From Pseudomonadota bacterium (lineage in GTDB: Bacteria > Desulfobacterota > Binatia > Binatales > Binataceae), in contig JAJPHI010000009.1 in assembly GCA_021325355.1 (NCBI GenBank), positions 248,001 through 312,000 on the forward strand: a DNA stretch of 64,000 nt, read 5' to 3'. The translations under genes were made by a program, and so were the position numbers. The notes under the pieces are model-generated. The model saw only the letters and a program-made list of their open reading frames with translations, had not been told where the DNA came from and searched no databases. Below, piece by piece: positions 37,560 to 55,946 of this stretch; the stretch's first letter is position 1, and every line of letters starts with the position of its first letter.

Positions 37560-37868
37560 CTACTCCAGCTTGATCTCGACATCGACGCCGGCAGCGAGAT
37601 CGAGCTTGCCCAGCGCGTCGATGGTCTGCTGGGTCGGTTCGAGCACGTCGAGCAGCCGCTTATGGGTGCGGATTTCGAAGTGCTCGCGCGATTTCTTGTC
37701 GACGTGCGGCGAGCGATTGACCGTAAAACGTTCAATCCGGGTGGGCAGCGGCACCGGACCGGCGACGCGACCGCCGGTGCGGCGGATCGTATCGACGATC
37801 TCCCGCACCGACTGATCGAGCAGACGGCTGTCGTACGCCTTGAGGCGAATGCGGATCTTGTCGTTCAT
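37560..37868 (-). CDS. rpsJ: 30S ribosomal protein S10
   Basis: A 102-residue uS10 of the 30S head, also the NusE partner of NusB in antitermination. It has [22 protein letters not shown] and the loop segment [31 protein letters not shown]. First gene of the S10 cluster proper, 40 nt after tuf. Confidence 0.98.
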   Translation of the reverse strand: MNDKIRIRLKAYDSRLLDQSVREIVDTIRRTGGRVAGPVPLPTRIERFTVNRSPHVDKKSREHFEIRTHKRLLDVLEPTQQTIDALGKLDLAAGVDVEIKLE

Positions 37869-37908
37869 CCGTTCGGTATCGTCAGGCAGAGCCGGCTGGC
37901 GCGGCGAC

Positions 37909-39108
37909 CTACTTCAAAACCTTCGACACGACGCCCGCGCCGACGGTGCGACCGCCCTCGCGGATGGCGAAACGCAGTCCCTGTTCCATCGCGACCGGCG
38001 TGATAAGTTCGCCTGTGGCGTTGATATTGTCGCCCGGCATGACCATCTCGGTGCCTTCGGCGAGCGTCATCACGCCGGTAACGTCGGTCGTGCGGAAGTA
38101 AAACTGCGGCCGGTAACCGTTGAAGAACGGCGTATGGCGACCGCCCTCCTCCTTGGTGAGGACGTAGATCGAGCCTTCGAACTTGGTGTGCGGCGTGATC
38201 GAGCCGGGAGCGGCGAGCACCTGGCCACGCTCGATCTCCTCGCGCTTGATTCCGCGCAGCAGCACGCCGATATTGTCGCCCGCCTGACCTTCGTCGAGGA
38301 TCTTGCGGAACATCTCGACCCCGGTGACGACGGTCTTGGCGGTATCGCGGAAGCCGACGATCTCGACCTCCTCGCCCACCTTGACCTTGCCGCGCTCGAC
38401 GCGCCCGGTGACCACCGTGCCGCGTCCGGAGATGGAGAAGACGTCTTCGATCGGCATCAGGAAGGGCTTGTCGGTTTCGCGCGCGGGCTGCGGGACGTAG
38501 CTGTCCACCGCCTCCATCAGTTCCAGGATGGGCTTGCAGTTGGGGCAGTCATCCTTGCCGCATCCGCATTCGAGCGCCTTCAGTGCGCTGCCGCGGATCA
38601 CCGGGATATCGTCGCCCGGGAATTCATACTTTTTCAGCAGGTCGCGGACTTCGAGTTCGACCAGGTCGAGCAGTTCGGGATCATCGACCATATCGACCTT
38701 GTTCATGAAGACGACGATCGAGGGCACTCCGACCTGGCGGGCGAGCAGGATATGTTCGCGCGTCTGCGGCATCGGGCCGTCGTTGGCGCCGACGACGAGA
38801 ATCGCCCCGTCCATCTGCGCGGCGCCGGTGATCATGTTCTTGATATAGTCGGCGTGGCCCGGACAATCGACGTGGGCATAGTGGCGCTTGGTGGTTTCGT
38901 ACTCGACGTGGGCGATGGCGATGGTGATACCGCGCTCGCGTTCCTCCGGCGCCTTGTCGATCTGATCAAACGCGGTGAACTGGGCCAGCTTCTTGGCCGC
39001 CAGCACCTTGGTGATGGCGGCGGTCAAGGTAGTCTTGCCGTGGTCGATATGTCCGATCGTGCCGACGTTGAGATGCGGCTTGGTGCGCTCAAACTTGGCC
39101 TTGCCCAT
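37909..39108 (-). CDS. tuf: Elongation factor Tu with four-cysteine insert
   Basis: A 399-residue GTPase delivering aminoacyl-tRNA. G motifs are GHIDHGKTT (about 19-27), DCPGH (81-85) and NKVD (136-139). Domains 2 and 3 are complete, ending [11 protein letters not shown]. At about 181-191 the usual region between the last G-domain helices reads [11 protein letters not shown], giving C-x-C-x4-C-x2-C, a possible metal site absent from E. coli EF-Tu. It lies between fusA and rpsJ, the classic str-operon place. It is the only tuf copy in the window. Confidence 0.97.
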   Translation of the reverse strand: MGKAKFERTKPHLNVGTIGHIDHGKTTLTAAITKVLAAKKLAQFTAFDQIDKAPEERERGITIAIAHVEYETTKRHYAHVDCPGHADYIKNMITGAAQMDGAILVVGANDGPMPQTREHILLARQVGVPSIVVFMNKVDMVDDPELLDLVELEVRDLLKKYEFPGDDIPVIRGSALKALECGCGKDDCPNCKPILELMEAVDSYVPQPARETDKPFLMPIEDVFSISGRGTVVTGRVERGKVKVGEEVEIVGFRDTAKTVVTGVEMFRKILDEGQAGDNIGVLLRGIKREEIERGQVLAAPGSITPHTKFEGSIYVLTKEEGGRHTPFFNGYRPQFYFRTTDVTGVMTLAEGTEMVMPGDNINATGELITPVAMEQGLRFAIREGGRTVGAGVVSKVLK

Positions 39109-39186
39109 TTTATTCCTCCGACTCTGCGGCCCTTTTCCTTTGGTTTAGGTCCCTGAAAGCGTGCAGTAAATCCTGACGGCGGCCGC

Positions 39187-41268
39187 CTAGGCGCGCGCCT
39201 CGGCGCCGCTGCGCGCGGTCAATTCCTCGTGAACGGCCTGCGGTACCGGCTCGTACAGCGCGAACTGCATCGTATAGTTCGCGCGCCCCTGGGTAATCGA
39301 GCGCAGGCGCGTGGCATAACCGAACATATTGGCGAGCGGCACCCGCGCCGCGATCACCTGGGCGCCCGCCCGCGTTTCCATCTCGGTGATCTTCCCGCGC
39401 CGCGCGTTGAGATCGCCGATCACTTCGCCCATGAATTCCTGCGGCGTGACCACCTCAACGTCCATCACGGGCTCGAGCAGCACCGGCTGCGCCTTTTCGC
39501 AGGCCTCCTTGAAGGCCATCGAACCGGCGATTTTGAACGCCAGCTCGGACGAATCGACCTCGTGATATTTGCCGTCGAGCAGCGCCGCCTTCAGATCGAC
39601 CATCGGGTAGCCCGCGAGCACCCCGGTCTCCATCGCCTCCCGGATGCCGGCCTCGACCGACGGGATGAAGTTCTTGGGAATCGCGCCGCCCTTGGTTTCG
39701 TCGCTGAACTCGAAGCCCGAGCCTTTCGGCAGCGGTTCGATCCGCAAGTCAACGACACCGAACTGGCCGTGACCGCCGGTCTGGCGCACGAAGCGGCCCT
39801 CAGCCTCGGCGGCCCGCCGGATGGTCTCGCGATAGGCAACCTGGGGCTTGCCGACGTTGGCGTCCACTTTGAACTCGCGCAGCATCCGGTCGACGATAAT
39901 TTCCAGATGCAGCTCGCCCATCCCGGCGATGAGCGTCTGGCCGGTCTCGCGGTTGACCGAGACGCGGAAGGACGGATCCTCCTTGGCGAGCTTCTGCAGC
40001 GCCTCGCCGAGCCGCTCCTGATCGGCCTTGGTCTTGGGCTCGATGGCAATCTGGATGACCGGAGCGGGGAACTCGATCGCTTCGAGGATCACCGGATGAG
40101 CGGGGTCACAGAGGGTGTCGCCGGTGGTGGTATCGCGTAATCCCACGGCGCAGATATCCCCGGCATAGACCTCCGAGATCTCCTCGCGCTTATTCGCGTG
40201 CATCTTGACCAGCCGCCCGATCCGTTCGCGCTTGCCCTTGGTCGAGTTGAGCACCGACGAGCCGCTTTCGAGCCGTCCCGAATAGATCCGCAGGAAGGTC
40301 AGGGTGCCGATATACGGGTCGGTCATGATCTTGAAGGCGAGCGCGGCAAAGGGCGCGTCATCCCGCGGCCAGCGCTCCTCGACCTTGTCGCCGTTCTTGC
40401 CCATGACCGGCGGCAAATCGACCGGCGCCGGCAGATACTCGACCACCGCGTCGAGCATCGGCTGCACGCCCTTATTGCGAAAGGCCGAGCCGACCAGGAC
40501 CGGGGTCGCTTCGAGCTTGAGGGTCGCCGCGCGCAGCGCCCGCCGCAGCATCGCGGGCTCCGGCGTCTCGCCCTCGAGGTAGAGCTCCATCAGCCGATCG
40601 TCGTGATCGGCGAGCGCCTCGATGAGTTTTTCGCGCGCCTGCGCGACCTCGTCCGCCATCTCCGGCGGCACCGGCTCGACGCGGAAATTGGCGCCGAGAC
40701 GATCCTCGTCCCAGACCAGCGCGCGCGGCTCGATCAGATCGATAATTCCGCGAAACCGCTCCTCCACGCCGATCGGCAACTGAATCAGCAGCGGGCGCGC
40801 CTTGAGTTTCTCCCGGATTTCCTCGACGACCCGCTGATAGTCGGCGCCCACCCGGTCCATCTTGTTGATGAACGCGATGCGCGGAACGCGATACTTGTCG
40901 GCCTGTCGCCAGACCGTTTCCGACTGCGGCTCAACCCCGCCGACCGCGCAGAAAACGGCGACGGCGCCGTCGAGCACGCGCAGACTGCGCTCGACCTCGA
41001 TGGTGAAATCGACGTGGCCCGGCGTATCAATAATATTGATGCGATGGTCGCGCCAGAAGCAGGTGGTGGCCGCCGAGGTGATGGTGATGCCCCGTTCCTG
41101 CTCCTGCACCATCCAGTCCATCGTCGCCGTCCCCTCGTGGACCTCGCCGATTTTATAGGTGATGCCCGTATAGTAGAGGATGCGCTCGGTGGTGGTGGTC
41201 TTGCCGGCATCGATGTGCGCCATGATGCCGATATTGCGCACGCGTTCTATCGGTGTTTCGCGAGCCAT
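39187..41268 (-). CDS. fusA: Elongation factor G
   Basis: A 693-residue translocase GTPase. It has the P-loop [15 protein letters not shown], the G3 motif DTPGHVDF, and the NKMDR motif. Domains II to V follow, with [20 protein letters not shown] near the end. Domain IV contains the usual [16 protein letters not shown]. Standard str-operon order rpsL-rpsG-fusA-tuf. No resistance-type change is obvious by eye. Confidence 0.98.
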   Translation of the reverse strand: MARETPIERVRNIGIMAHIDAGKTTTTERILYYTGITYKIGEVHEGTATMDWMVQEQERGITITSAATTCFWRDHRINIIDTPGHVDFTIEVERSLRVLDGAVAVFCAVGGVEPQSETVWRQADKYRVPRIAFINKMDRVGADYQRVVEEIREKLKARPLLIQLPIGVEERFRGIIDLIEPRALVWDEDRLGANFRVEPVPPEMADEVAQAREKLIEALADHDDRLMELYLEGETPEPAMLRRALRAATLKLEATPVLVGSAFRNKGVQPMLDAVVEYLPAPVDLPPVMGKNGDKVEERWPRDDAPFAALAFKIMTDPYIGTLTFLRIYSGRLESGSSVLNSTKGKRERIGRLVKMHANKREEISEVYAGDICAVGLRDTTTGDTLCDPAHPVILEAIEFPAPVIQIAIEPKTKADQERLGEALQKLAKEDPSFRVSVNRETGQTLIAGMGELHLEIIVDRMLREFKVDANVGKPQVAYRETIRRAAEAEGRFVRQTGGHGQFGVVDLRIEPLPKGSGFEFSDETKGGAIPKNFIPSVEAGIREAMETGVLAGYPMVDLKAALLDGKYHEVDSSELAFKIAGSMAFKEACEKAQPVLLEPVMDVEVVTPQEFMGEVIGDLNARRGKITEMETRAGAQVIAARVPLANMFGYATRLRSITQGRANYTMQFALYEPVPQAVHEELTARSGAEARA

Positions 41269-41295
41269 AGAAAACCTAAAAAGCGGGCTCTCCGG

Positions 41296-41766
41296 TTACC
41301 ATCGGTAATGCGCGAAGGCGCGGTTGGCCTCGGCCATCCGATGGGTATCTTCGCGTTTTTTGACGGCGCCGCCGCGATTGGCGCCGGCCTCGAGAATTTC
41401 GTTGGCCAGCCGCTCGACCATCGATTTTTCGCTGCGCGCGCGGGCCGCGGTGACAATCCAGCGCATCGCGAGCGACGACCGCCGCAGCGGACGGACCTCG
41501 ACCGGCACCTGATAGTTGGCGCCGCCGACGCGGCGCGAGCGCACTTCGACGGCCGGGCGAACGTTCTCGAGCGCGCGCTTGAAGACCGTCAGACCGTCCT
41601 CCTTGGAGCGTTCGGCGACGAGGTCGAGGGCGCCGTAGAAGATCTTCTCCGCCAGCGACTTCTTGCCGCGCTCCATCACCACGTTCATGAACTTCGCGAC
41701 CGAGCGGTCGTGGAACTTCGGATCGGGAATCGCCTCGCGGACGCGGGCCTGGCCTTTGCGCGACAT
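41296..41766 (-). CDS. rpsG: 30S ribosomal protein S7
   Basis: A 156-residue uS7, the primary binder of the 16S 3' domain. It starts [20 protein letters not shown] and has [20 protein letters not shown] and the C-terminal AFAHYRW. Full family length. S7 can repress the str operon in E. coli; no target hairpin was identified here. Confidence 0.98.
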   Translation of the reverse strand: MSRKGQARVREAIPDPKFHDRSVAKFMNVVMERGKKSLAEKIFYGALDLVAERSKEDGLTVFKRALENVRPAVEVRSRRVGGANYQVPVEVRPLRRSSLAMRWIVTAARARSEKSMVERLANEILEAGANRGGAVKKREDTHRMAEANRAFAHYRW

Positions 41767-41841
41767 CGCTAGAATCCTTCGGTCACAAAGCTGGCGGACA
41801 AACTGAGCATGATTGACTGAGCCGGTTGGCGCCGCGACGAA

Positions 41842-42213
41842 TTACTTGGGCCGCTTGGAGCCGTACTTGGAGCGGCCCTTGCGCCGATCCTGCACGCCTA
41901 TCGAATCGAGCGTGCCGCGAATCACATGATAGCGCACGCCCGGCAGATCCTTAACGCGGCCGCCGCGAATCAGCACGACCGAATGTTCCTGCAGATTATG
42001 CCCGACCCCCGGAATGTAGGTATTGACCTCATAGCCGTTCGAGAGGCGCACGCGCGCCACCTTGCGCAGGGCCGAGTTGGGCTTTTTGGGCGTGGTGGTC
42101 TTGACCTGCGTGCACACGCCGCGCTTTTGCGGCGAGCCCTGCAGGGCCGGCGCGGTATTCTTGTAGCGCTTCTTTATCCGCGCCGCGCGAATAAGCTGAT
42201 TGATCGTCGGCAC
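41842..42213 (-). CDS. rpsL: 30S ribosomal protein S12
   Basis: A 123-residue uS12 at the decoding centre. It has [40 protein letters not shown] and [20 protein letters not shown]. The lysines commonly changed in streptomycin resistance (in PKKPNSA and [10 protein letters not shown]) are wild type. It follows rpoC after a 148-nt gap with a hairpin. Confidence 0.98.
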   Translation of the reverse strand: MPTINQLIRAARIKKRYKNTAPALQGSPQKRGVCTQVKTTTPKKPNSALRKVARVRLSNGYEVNTYIPGVGHNLQEHSVVLIRGGRVKDLPGVRYHVIRGTLDSIGVQDRRKGRSKYGSKRPK

Positions 42214-42324
42214 AACCGTCCCTATCTGACGCCCGCTGCGGGGCGTGCGGTTCCTTCCTTAACCAGTTTCACCCAGCCGTTCGAGACTTTGCCGCCGTCC
42301 GGCGCAACGTCTCAGGCAAGCGAA

Positions 42325-42350
42325 TCCCCAAGGGATCACACCCTTGGGGA
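42325..42350 (-). terminator. Hairpin between rpoC and rpsL
   Basis: TCCCCAAGGG and CCCTTGGGGA form a perfect 10-bp stem with a 6-nt loop, 12 nt beyond the rpoC stop. There is no T-tract on the minus strand, so it may be a leaky terminator, an RNA-processing site or a 3' stabiliser, not a full stop. Confidence 0.55.
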
Positions 42351-42361
42351 AACGTTATCTT

Positions 42362-46642
<4,281 letters not shown>

Positions 46643-46664
46643 GGCTAACTCCTCGCGGCGCTGA

Positions 46665-50786
<4,122 letters not shown>

Positions 50787-50942
50787 TGCTACCTCATCGC
50801 GCGAATCATCATTGCGCCGCGCCCGCAGACGCGCGGGCGGAGTGCCGCGAACGGGACGCACGACGGCGTCGCGGGCGTAGTTCTCCCGCCGACGCCGCCG
50901 CTATTTGAATCGCACACAGTCCGGGTTAAAACCGCTCGACTC
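50787..50942. other. rplL-rpoB intergenic region
   Basis: This 156-nt spacer has a GC-rich inverted repeat (CGCCCGC/GCGGGCG, loop about 6 nt). In many bacteria this spacer carries an attenuator and processing site that lower rpoBC expression relative to rplL. That role is inference here. Confidence 0.35.
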
Positions 50943-51341
50943 CTACTTAAGCTCGACGGTGCCGCCGGCCTCCTCGAGCTTTTTCTTCATCTCTTCAGCT
51001 TCGGCCTTGGTCACGCCCTCCTTGACCGGTTTGGGCGCGCCGTCGACCAGCTCCTTGGCCTCCTTGAGACCGAGCGAAGTGAGTTCGCGGACCACCTTGA
51101 TGACCTGGATTTTCTTGTCGCCGGCGCCGGTCAGCATCACGGTGAACTCGTCCTTCTCCGCCTCCGGTGCGGCGGCGGCAGCGCCCCCGCCGGCGGCCGG
51201 CGCCGCGGCTACGGCGACCGGTGCGGCGGCCGAAACGCCGAGTTCCTGTTCGAGCTCCTTGACCAGCGCGGCGGCCTCGAGCAGGCTCATGTTCTTGAGA
51301 AAATCCTTGACTTGATCGCGGCTAACCGCTGCTTCGGACAT
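50943..51341 (-). CDS. rplL: 50S ribosomal protein L7/L12
   Basis: A 132-residue bL12 stalk protein. An N-terminal dimerisation helix region is followed by an Ala/Gly/Pro hinge (about residues 40-60) and the C-terminal factor-recruiting domain with [22 protein letters not shown]. An AAGGAGAG Shine-Dalgarno is close upstream. It lies 106 nt after rplJ. Confidence 0.97.
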   Translation of the reverse strand: MSEAAVSRDQVKDFLKNMSLLEAAALVKELEQELGVSAAAPVAVAAAPAAGGGAAAAAPEAEKDEFTVMLTGAGDKKIQVIKVVRELTSLGLKEAKELVDGAPKPVKEGVTKAEAEEMKKKLEEAGGTVELK

Positions 51342-51447
51342 CTTATTCTCTCTCCTTATTCTCGCACCGGCCGGCCAGCATTGTGGGAGCGCCGCGACCA
51401 GCAGCGAATCTTTGTTGCTTCAATCCGTTGCGCCATCAGAATTGCCG

Positions 51448-51993
51448 CTAGGCGGCCGGCTGCGCCGACCCGCCGCCTTCGCCCGCCCGTTTGCCGATCG
51501 CGTCGAGCACCCGCGCGACCGCGGAGCCGGGTTCGTTCAGCAACCGCGCCAGACGCGTCGCCGGCGCCTGCAGCAGCCCCAGCAGTTGCGCAAAGATCAC
51601 TTCGCGCGGCGGCAGCGCGGCCAGCGCATTGATCTCCTGCGGCGTCAGCGGACGGCCGTCCAGCACGCCGCCACGGATCTTGAACTTCTCGCCGAGGTCG
51701 CGGAACGAGCCGAGCGTCTTGGCCAGTTCGACCGGATCGGCGTAGCTCAGGATAAGACTTATCGGACCGCCCAGATTGGCGTCGAGCGCGCGATAGGGAC
51801 TATCCTTGAGGGCCAGACGGACGAGCGTGTTTTTCGCCACCTGCAGTTCGCCGTTGATCGCCCGCAGGCGGCGACGGACGTCGTCCGCCTCGCCGGCGGT
51901 AAGTCCCTTCTGTTCCGAGACGAGAGCGATCGTCGCGCGGCTGAGCTTGGTGCTCAGCCGTTCCACAATTGCGGTTTTCTGTTCCTTTTTCAT
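51448..51993 (-). CDS. rplJ: 50S ribosomal protein L10
   Basis: A 181-residue uL10 that anchors L12 dimers to the ribosome. The start is the ATG at 51993 (MKKEQKTAIVERLSTKLSRA); the ORF track extends into rplA. It has GELQVAKNTLVRLALKDSPY and GPISLILSYADPVELAKTL. The gap to rplA is only 22 nt, so the E. coli-type L10 leader is not present there. Confidence 0.96.
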   Translation of the reverse strand: MKKEQKTAIVERLSTKLSRATIALVSEQKGLTAGEADDVRRRLRAINGELQVAKNTLVRLALKDSPYRALDANLGGPISLILSYADPVELAKTLGSFRDLGEKFKIRGGVLDGRPLTPQEINALAALPPREVIFAQLLGLLQAPATRLARLLNEPGSAVARVLDAIGKRAGEGGGSAQPAA

Positions 51994-52015
51994 GGGCCTC
52001 TGATCGAGTGGCGCC

Positions 52016-52726
52016 TCAGGCGGCTTCGGCGCCGCTGCGGACGGCGCTGACCGGATCGACACGAATCCCTGGACTCATCGTGGCGCTGACCGCGAGGCTC
52101 CTGACGTAATTGCCCTTGGCGCTCGAAGGCTTGGCGCGAAGGATCGAGGCGAGGAGGGCGTGGGCGTTCTGCGCGAGCTTCTCTTCGCCGAAACTGATCT
52201 TGCCGATTCCGGCATGGACGACGCCGGCCTTGTCGACCCGGTAATCCACCTTGCCGGCCTTGACTTCCTGCACCGCCCGGGCGACGTCGAAGGTCACGGT
52301 GCCCACCCGCGGGTTGGGCATCAGGCCGCGCGGGCCGAGAATTTTGCCGATCCGCCCGACCGCGCCCATGATATCGGGAGTGGCGATCACGCGATCGAAG
52401 TCGAGCCAGTTTTCCTCCTGGATTTTCCGGATAAGGTCCTCGCCGCCGACGAAGTCGGCCCCCGCTTCGCGCGCTTCCCTTTCCTTCTCACCCTTGGCCA
52501 GCACCAGCACCCGCGCGACCTTGCCCGTTCCGTTGGGCATCACCACCGTGCCGCGCACGTTCTGATCGGCCTGGCGCGGATCGACACCCAGGCGGACCGC
52601 GAGCTCGACGGTTTCATCGAATTTGGCCACGCGATTGGCGACCACCAGGCGCAGCGCCTCGTCAAGCGGATAGCGCTTCTGGCGATCGATCTTCTTGAGC
52701 GCCTCTTGGTATTTTTTCCCTGCCAT
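52016..52726 (-). CDS. rplA: 50S ribosomal protein L1
   Basis: A 236-residue uL1 of the mobile E-site stalk. Conserved [40 protein letters not shown] and [19 protein letters not shown]. It follows rplK by 10 nt. L1 commonly represses rplKA; no target stem was recognised. Confidence 0.98.
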   Translation of the reverse strand: MAGKKYQEALKKIDRQKRYPLDEALRLVVANRVAKFDETVELAVRLGVDPRQADQNVRGTVVMPNGTGKVARVLVLAKGEKEREAREAGADFVGGEDLIRKIQEENWLDFDRVIATPDIMGAVGRIGKILGPRGLMPNPRVGTVTFDVARAVQEVKAGKVDYRVDKAGVVHAGIGKISFGEEKLAQNAHALLASILRAKPSSAKGNYVRSLAVSATMSPGIRVDPVSAVRSGAEAA

Positions 52727-52736
52727 CGCAAGCGTC

Positions 52737-53162
52737 CTAATCGGTTATCTCGATCCCCATCGAGCGGGCTGTGCCCTCGACGGTGCGCATCGCCGCGGCG
52801 ACATCGGCCGCCGAGAGGTCCTTGGCCTTGGTTTTGGCGATCTCCTCGACCTGTTTGCGCGAAACCTTGCCGACCTTGTTCTTGTTGGGCGTCGGCGAGC
52901 CTTTTTCGAGGCCGGCGGCTTTGAGGAGCAGCACGGAGGCCGGCGGGCTCTTGGTGATGAAGGTAAACGAACGATCGGCGTAGACCGTGACGATCACCGG
53001 AATCGTCAGGCCCTGCATCGCCTGGGTCTGCGCGTTAAAGGCTTTACAGAACTCCATGATGTTAACGCCGCGCTGACCGAGCGCGGGACCGACCGGCGGC
53101 GACGGATTCGCCGCGCCCGCCGGGATCTGCAATTTCACCTGGCCGGTAATTTTCTTTGCCAT
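52737..53162 (-). CDS. rplK: 50S ribosomal protein L11
   Basis: A 141-residue uL11 of the GTPase-associated centre. The N-domain has [21 protein letters not shown], with the proline helix bound by thiostrepton. The rRNA-binding C-domain has [15 protein letters not shown]. The length matches the family. Confidence 0.98.
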   Translation of the reverse strand: MAKKITGQVKLQIPAGAANPSPPVGPALGQRGVNIMEFCKAFNAQTQAMQGLTIPVIVTVYADRSFTFITKSPPASVLLLKAAGLEKGSPTPNKNKVGKVSRKQVEEIAKTKAKDLSAADVAAAMRTVEGTARSMGIEITD

Positions 53163-53231
53163 GTTCCTGCTTGGGACAATCGCTAAAGCCCGTTGCCTGA
53201 GGCTCGGGGCGGGCTCTCGTCGTTCGGTCCT

Positions 53232-53831
53232 TTAAGATTTCTCCACCTGGACGAAATCGAGTTCGACCGGCGTGGCGCGGCCGAAAATCGAGATCAGCAC
53301 CCGCACCTTGCCCTTGTCCGGCTTGACCTCTTCGACTGTGCCGTTGAAATCCTGGAAAGGCCCGTTGATGACTTTGACCGATTCGCCGATTTCGAAGAGA
53401 ACCTTCGGTTTCGGCCGGAGCGCACCCTCCTCCATCTGCTGGCGAATGGCGTTGACTTCGGCGGCGGATACTTCCGGGAGGCTCTCCTCGTGGACCGAAC
53501 TGGTGACCTTGGATTGTCCGACGAAGCCGGTGATTTTCGGCGTCTCGCGAACGACATGCCAGGTCTCGTCGTCGAGCTCCATGTTGACGAAGATATAGCC
53601 GGGGAAGAACTTGCGGCTGGTGACCTTGCGCTGACCGCCTTTGCCGAGTTCCTGCACCCGCTCGACCGGGACGACAATTTCGCCGATTTTATGTTCGAGA
53701 TGGAACTGGCGCGCGCGCTCCTCGAGTGCGGCCTTGGCCTTTTGCTCAAAGCCGGAGTAGGTATGGATCACATACCAGCGCTTTTTATCGGAAGCGCCCG
53801 CGCTCTCGCTGCCTGAAGTGGCGTCCATCAT
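53232..53831 (-). CDS. nusG: Transcription factor NusG
   Basis: A 199-residue elongation factor coupling RNA polymerase to Rho, NusE/S10 and the ribosome. The NGN domain has [21 protein letters not shown] and [20 protein letters not shown], and the KOW domain has [21 protein letters not shown]. The first 15 residues are a Ser/Gly/Ala extension. Two consecutive ATGs begin the gene. Confidence 0.97.
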   Translation of the reverse strand: MMDATSGSESAGASDKKRWYVIHTYSGFEQKAKAALEERARQFHLEHKIGEIVVPVERVQELGKGGQRKVTSRKFFPGYIFVNMELDDETWHVVRETPKITGFVGQSKVTSSVHEESLPEVSAAEVNAIRQQMEEGALRPKPKVLFEIGESVKVINGPFQDFNGTVEEVKPDKGKVRVLISIFGRATPVELDFVQVEKS

Positions 53832-53872
53832 GGACCTGCTTTAATTTCCCTGTTCAGCCGCTTCGCGCTCAT

Positions 53873-54076
53873 TCAGCCAATCAGCCATCGCACCATGCGC
53901 GTTGCGACCATATCTGCCATTCCCAGCCACAGTGCAAGAACCAGCGTCAGCCCAACCACCACCATCGTCGCCTGAACGGTTTCGCGCGGCGAGGGGAAGT
54001 GGACCTTTGACAATTCCGTCCAGGCTTCCTGGACAAAAGTCGTGCCCTGTTCGAGGTAACTTTTAAGATTAGCCAT
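53873..54076 (-). CDS. secE: Protein translocase subunit SecE
   Basis: A 67-residue single-helix SecE. It has the amphipathic segment FVQEAWTELSKVHFPSPRET followed by one membrane helix (VVVGLTLVLALWLGMADMVA). The ATG at 54076 has AGGTGGAA upstream; the ORF track runs back towards the tRNA. Order tRNA-Trp, secE, nusG, rplK is typical. Confidence 0.95.
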   Translation of the reverse strand: MANLKSYLEQGTTFVQEAWTELSKVHFPSPRETVQATMVVVGLTLVLALWLGMADMVATRMVRWLIG

Positions 54077-54147
54077 TTCCACCTGGTTTGACAAGCCGAC
54101 GCCGGACCGCATCGGGGCGATCATCCGTCATGCGCGAATCTAAGGTT

Positions 54148-54223
54148 GGCGGGCCAGGCAGGATTCGAACCTGCAACCCTCGGATTTGGAGTCCGATGCT
54201 CTGCCAATTAGAGCTACTGACCC
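54148..54223 (-). tRNA. trnW: tRNA-Trp (CCA anticodon)
   Basis: A full 76-nt cloverleaf. Acceptor GGGTCAG pairs with CTGGCCC, the anticodon loop is CTCCAAA, and the discriminator is G. The 3' CCA is encoded. It lies between rpmG and secE. Confidence 0.97.
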
Positions 54224-54269
54224 TTGCGCAATCTTCTCGATCCGGTGTCAAGGCCGGCGTTTGATATCT

Positions 54270-54425
54270 TTATGAAACTTTTACTTCCTTATGCGCCGTA
54301 TGGGAGCGACAACTCGGGCAGAACTTCTTGATCGCGAACTTTTCGGTCTGCCGCTTTTTGTTGCGTGTGGTCGTATAATTACGCCGTTTGCATCCGTCGC
54401 ACTGCAAGCCAATCAGGTCCCGCAT
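54270..54425 (-). CDS. rpmG: 50S ribosomal protein L33
   Basis: A 51-residue bL33, missed by the ORF track. The translation starts MRDLIGLQCDGCKRRNYTTT and ends FCPSCRSHTAHKEVKVS. Both CxxC pairs are present, so it is the zinc (C+) form. GAGGAG lies 7 nt before the ATG. It sits between tRNA-Thr and tRNA-Trp. Confidence 0.96.
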   Translation of the reverse strand: MRDLIGLQCDGCKRRNYTTTRNKKRQTEKFAIKKFCPSCRSHTAHKEVKVS

Positions 54426-54475
54426 CAGCTATCTCCTCGACAACGCCGGCGGTCCTCGCCGAGAACGTTAGGCAA

Positions 54476-54548
<73 letters not shown>

Positions 54549-54567
54549 ATCCGCGATGAATCGGACA

Positions 54568-54643
54568 TGGAGCGGGAAACGGGATTCGAACCCGCGACCC
54601 CGAGCTTGGAAGGCTCGCGCTCTACCAACTGAGCTATTCCCGC
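54568..54643 (-). tRNA. trnG: tRNA-Gly (UCC anticodon)
   Basis: A 76-nt cloverleaf. Acceptor GCGGGAA pairs with TTCCCGC, the anticodon stem is CGAGC/GCTCG with loop CTTCCAA. The discriminator is T and the CCA is encoded. Confidence 0.97.
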
Positions 54644-54702
54644 CCGTCACCCCCTTCTCAACGTATCAGAAGGACCGGTCACCTCATATTATTCAAGCCG
54701 TT

Positions 54703-54787
54703 TGGTGGAGAGGGGAGGATTCGAACCTCCGAAGGCATCGCCGGCAGATTTACAGTCTGCTCCCTTTGACCGCTCGGGAACCTCTCC
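54703..54787 (-). tRNA. trnY: tRNA-Tyr (GUA anticodon)
   Basis: An 85-nt class II tRNA with a long variable arm. Acceptor GGAGAGG pairs with CCTCTCC, the anticodon loop carries GTA (ACTGTAAAT), the discriminator is A and the CCA is encoded. Confidence 0.97.
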
Positions 54788-54826
54788 ACGTGGTTATCCA
54801 ATTCCTGCGAATCTTCGCTACCCGAA

Positions 54827-54899
<73 letters not shown>

Positions 54900-54912
54900 A
54901 CCGAAACGGTTT

Positions 54913-54941
54913 TAGATACCGACGAATGATCCTCGTGTCAA
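54913..54941 (-). promoter_or_regulatory. Strong sigma70 promoter of the tRNA/ribosomal array
   Basis: On the minus strand TTGACA (54936-54941), a 17-nt spacer and TATCTA (54913-54918). The -35 box is consensus, the -10 differs at one position and the spacing is ideal. Transcription would start just before tRNA-Thr(UGU). Confidence 0.85.
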
Positions 54942-54990
54942 CGATCGACTGTACTCGCGAGACCGCCGTTGCGCCACGCTGGAGTCTCCA

Positions 54991-55890
54991 TCAGCGATTG
55001 CCGTTGACTTCGACGAGCTGCGGGGCGTTGCCGTTAAGCCCGCGATGGCGCGCAATTTCGAACATCGCGATACCGGCGGCGACCGCGACATTGAGCGACC
55101 CGACCCGCCCGGCCATCGGGATGCCGACGACGAAGTCGGCGCTGTTCCTGACGATCTCGCGAATGCCGCGGTCTTCCGAGCCGACGACGATAGCCAGGCG
55201 GCGCGTGACGTCGAGGTCATACAGGGAAGTCTCGCCGTGCGGATCGAGCGCGACGATCCAGTAGCCTTCGGCCTTCAAGGCCTCGATGGTCTGCGCGACG
55301 TTGCCGCATTGCGCGATTTTCAGATGAATCCAGGCCCCCGACGAGGATTTGACCGCGGCCGGGGTGACACCCGCCGTGCGATCGCGCGCGAGCACCAGAC
55401 CAAGTCCGCCGGCGCATTCGGTCGAACGCATGATTGCGCCGAGGTTGCGCGGATCGGTAACGCCGTCGACCACCAGCAGGGGATCGGGTTTCAGTTCGAG
55501 GAGCTGTTCGAGCGGCGTGTAGGCATACTCGCGAATCTCGGCGATTATCCCCTGATGGCGACCTTCCGATCCGGCCATCCGCGCGAGCGCGTCGTCTTCG
55601 GTGCGGATGACGCGGCCGCCGGCCTGACGGACGGCCTCGATTTCGTCGTTGAAACGTTCATAGGCGCCCGCCTTCACGTAGAGCGATTGGATCGCGCGCG
55701 GGGCGACGGTAATCAGTTCGCGCACCGGCTCGACGCCAAAGACGATCTCGCCGCGCGACGGACGTTGCGGTCGGCGCGGCTGACGCGGGTCGCGGCCGCG
55801 CGGCGGCCGCGGTCCCTGCGACCCCGGCATGGACGATGACTCTGGCGCGGGAAAACCCCGGCGTCGCCTGCCCCGATTTCTCATCGACAC
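54991..55890 (-). CDS. rlmB: 23S rRNA (guanosine-2'-O) methyltransferase RlmB, SpoU family
   Basis: A 299-residue SPOUT enzyme, likely methylating G2251 in the P loop. It has an N-terminal substrate-binding domain (IVFGVEPVRELITVAPRAIQ) and the trefoil-knot motifs DGVTDPRNLGAIMRSTEC, IVVGSEDRGIR and IPMAGRVGSLNVAVAAGI. The first 45 residues are an Arg/Pro-rich extension, common in relatives. A second Met at residue 21 is an alternative start. Other TrmH-type rRNA or tRNA methylases look similar, so RlmB is likely but not proven. Confidence 0.88.
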   Translation of the reverse strand: MSMRNRGRRRRGFPAPESSSMPGSQGPRPPRGRDPRQPRRPQRPSRGEIVFGVEPVRELITVAPRAIQSLYVKAGAYERFNDEIEAVRQAGGRVIRTEDDALARMAGSEGRHQGIIAEIREYAYTPLEQLLELKPDPLLVVDGVTDPRNLGAIMRSTECAGGLGLVLARDRTAGVTPAAVKSSSGAWIHLKIAQCGNVAQTIEALKAEGYWIVALDPHGETSLYDLDVTRRLAIVVGSEDRGIREIVRNSADFVVGIPMAGRVGSLNVAVAAGIAMFEIARHRGLNGNAPQLVEVNGNR

Positions 55891-55946
55891 CCCACTCCAG
55901 CGACGCTAAGCGTCCTTGGTTCGTACAATCAATACAAGCTCAGGAA

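Noticed and set aside
54780-54796. CACGTG hexamer near tRNA-Tyr as a second parS
   Set aside because: The flanks (CTCTCCACGTGGTTA) do not match the parS arms.
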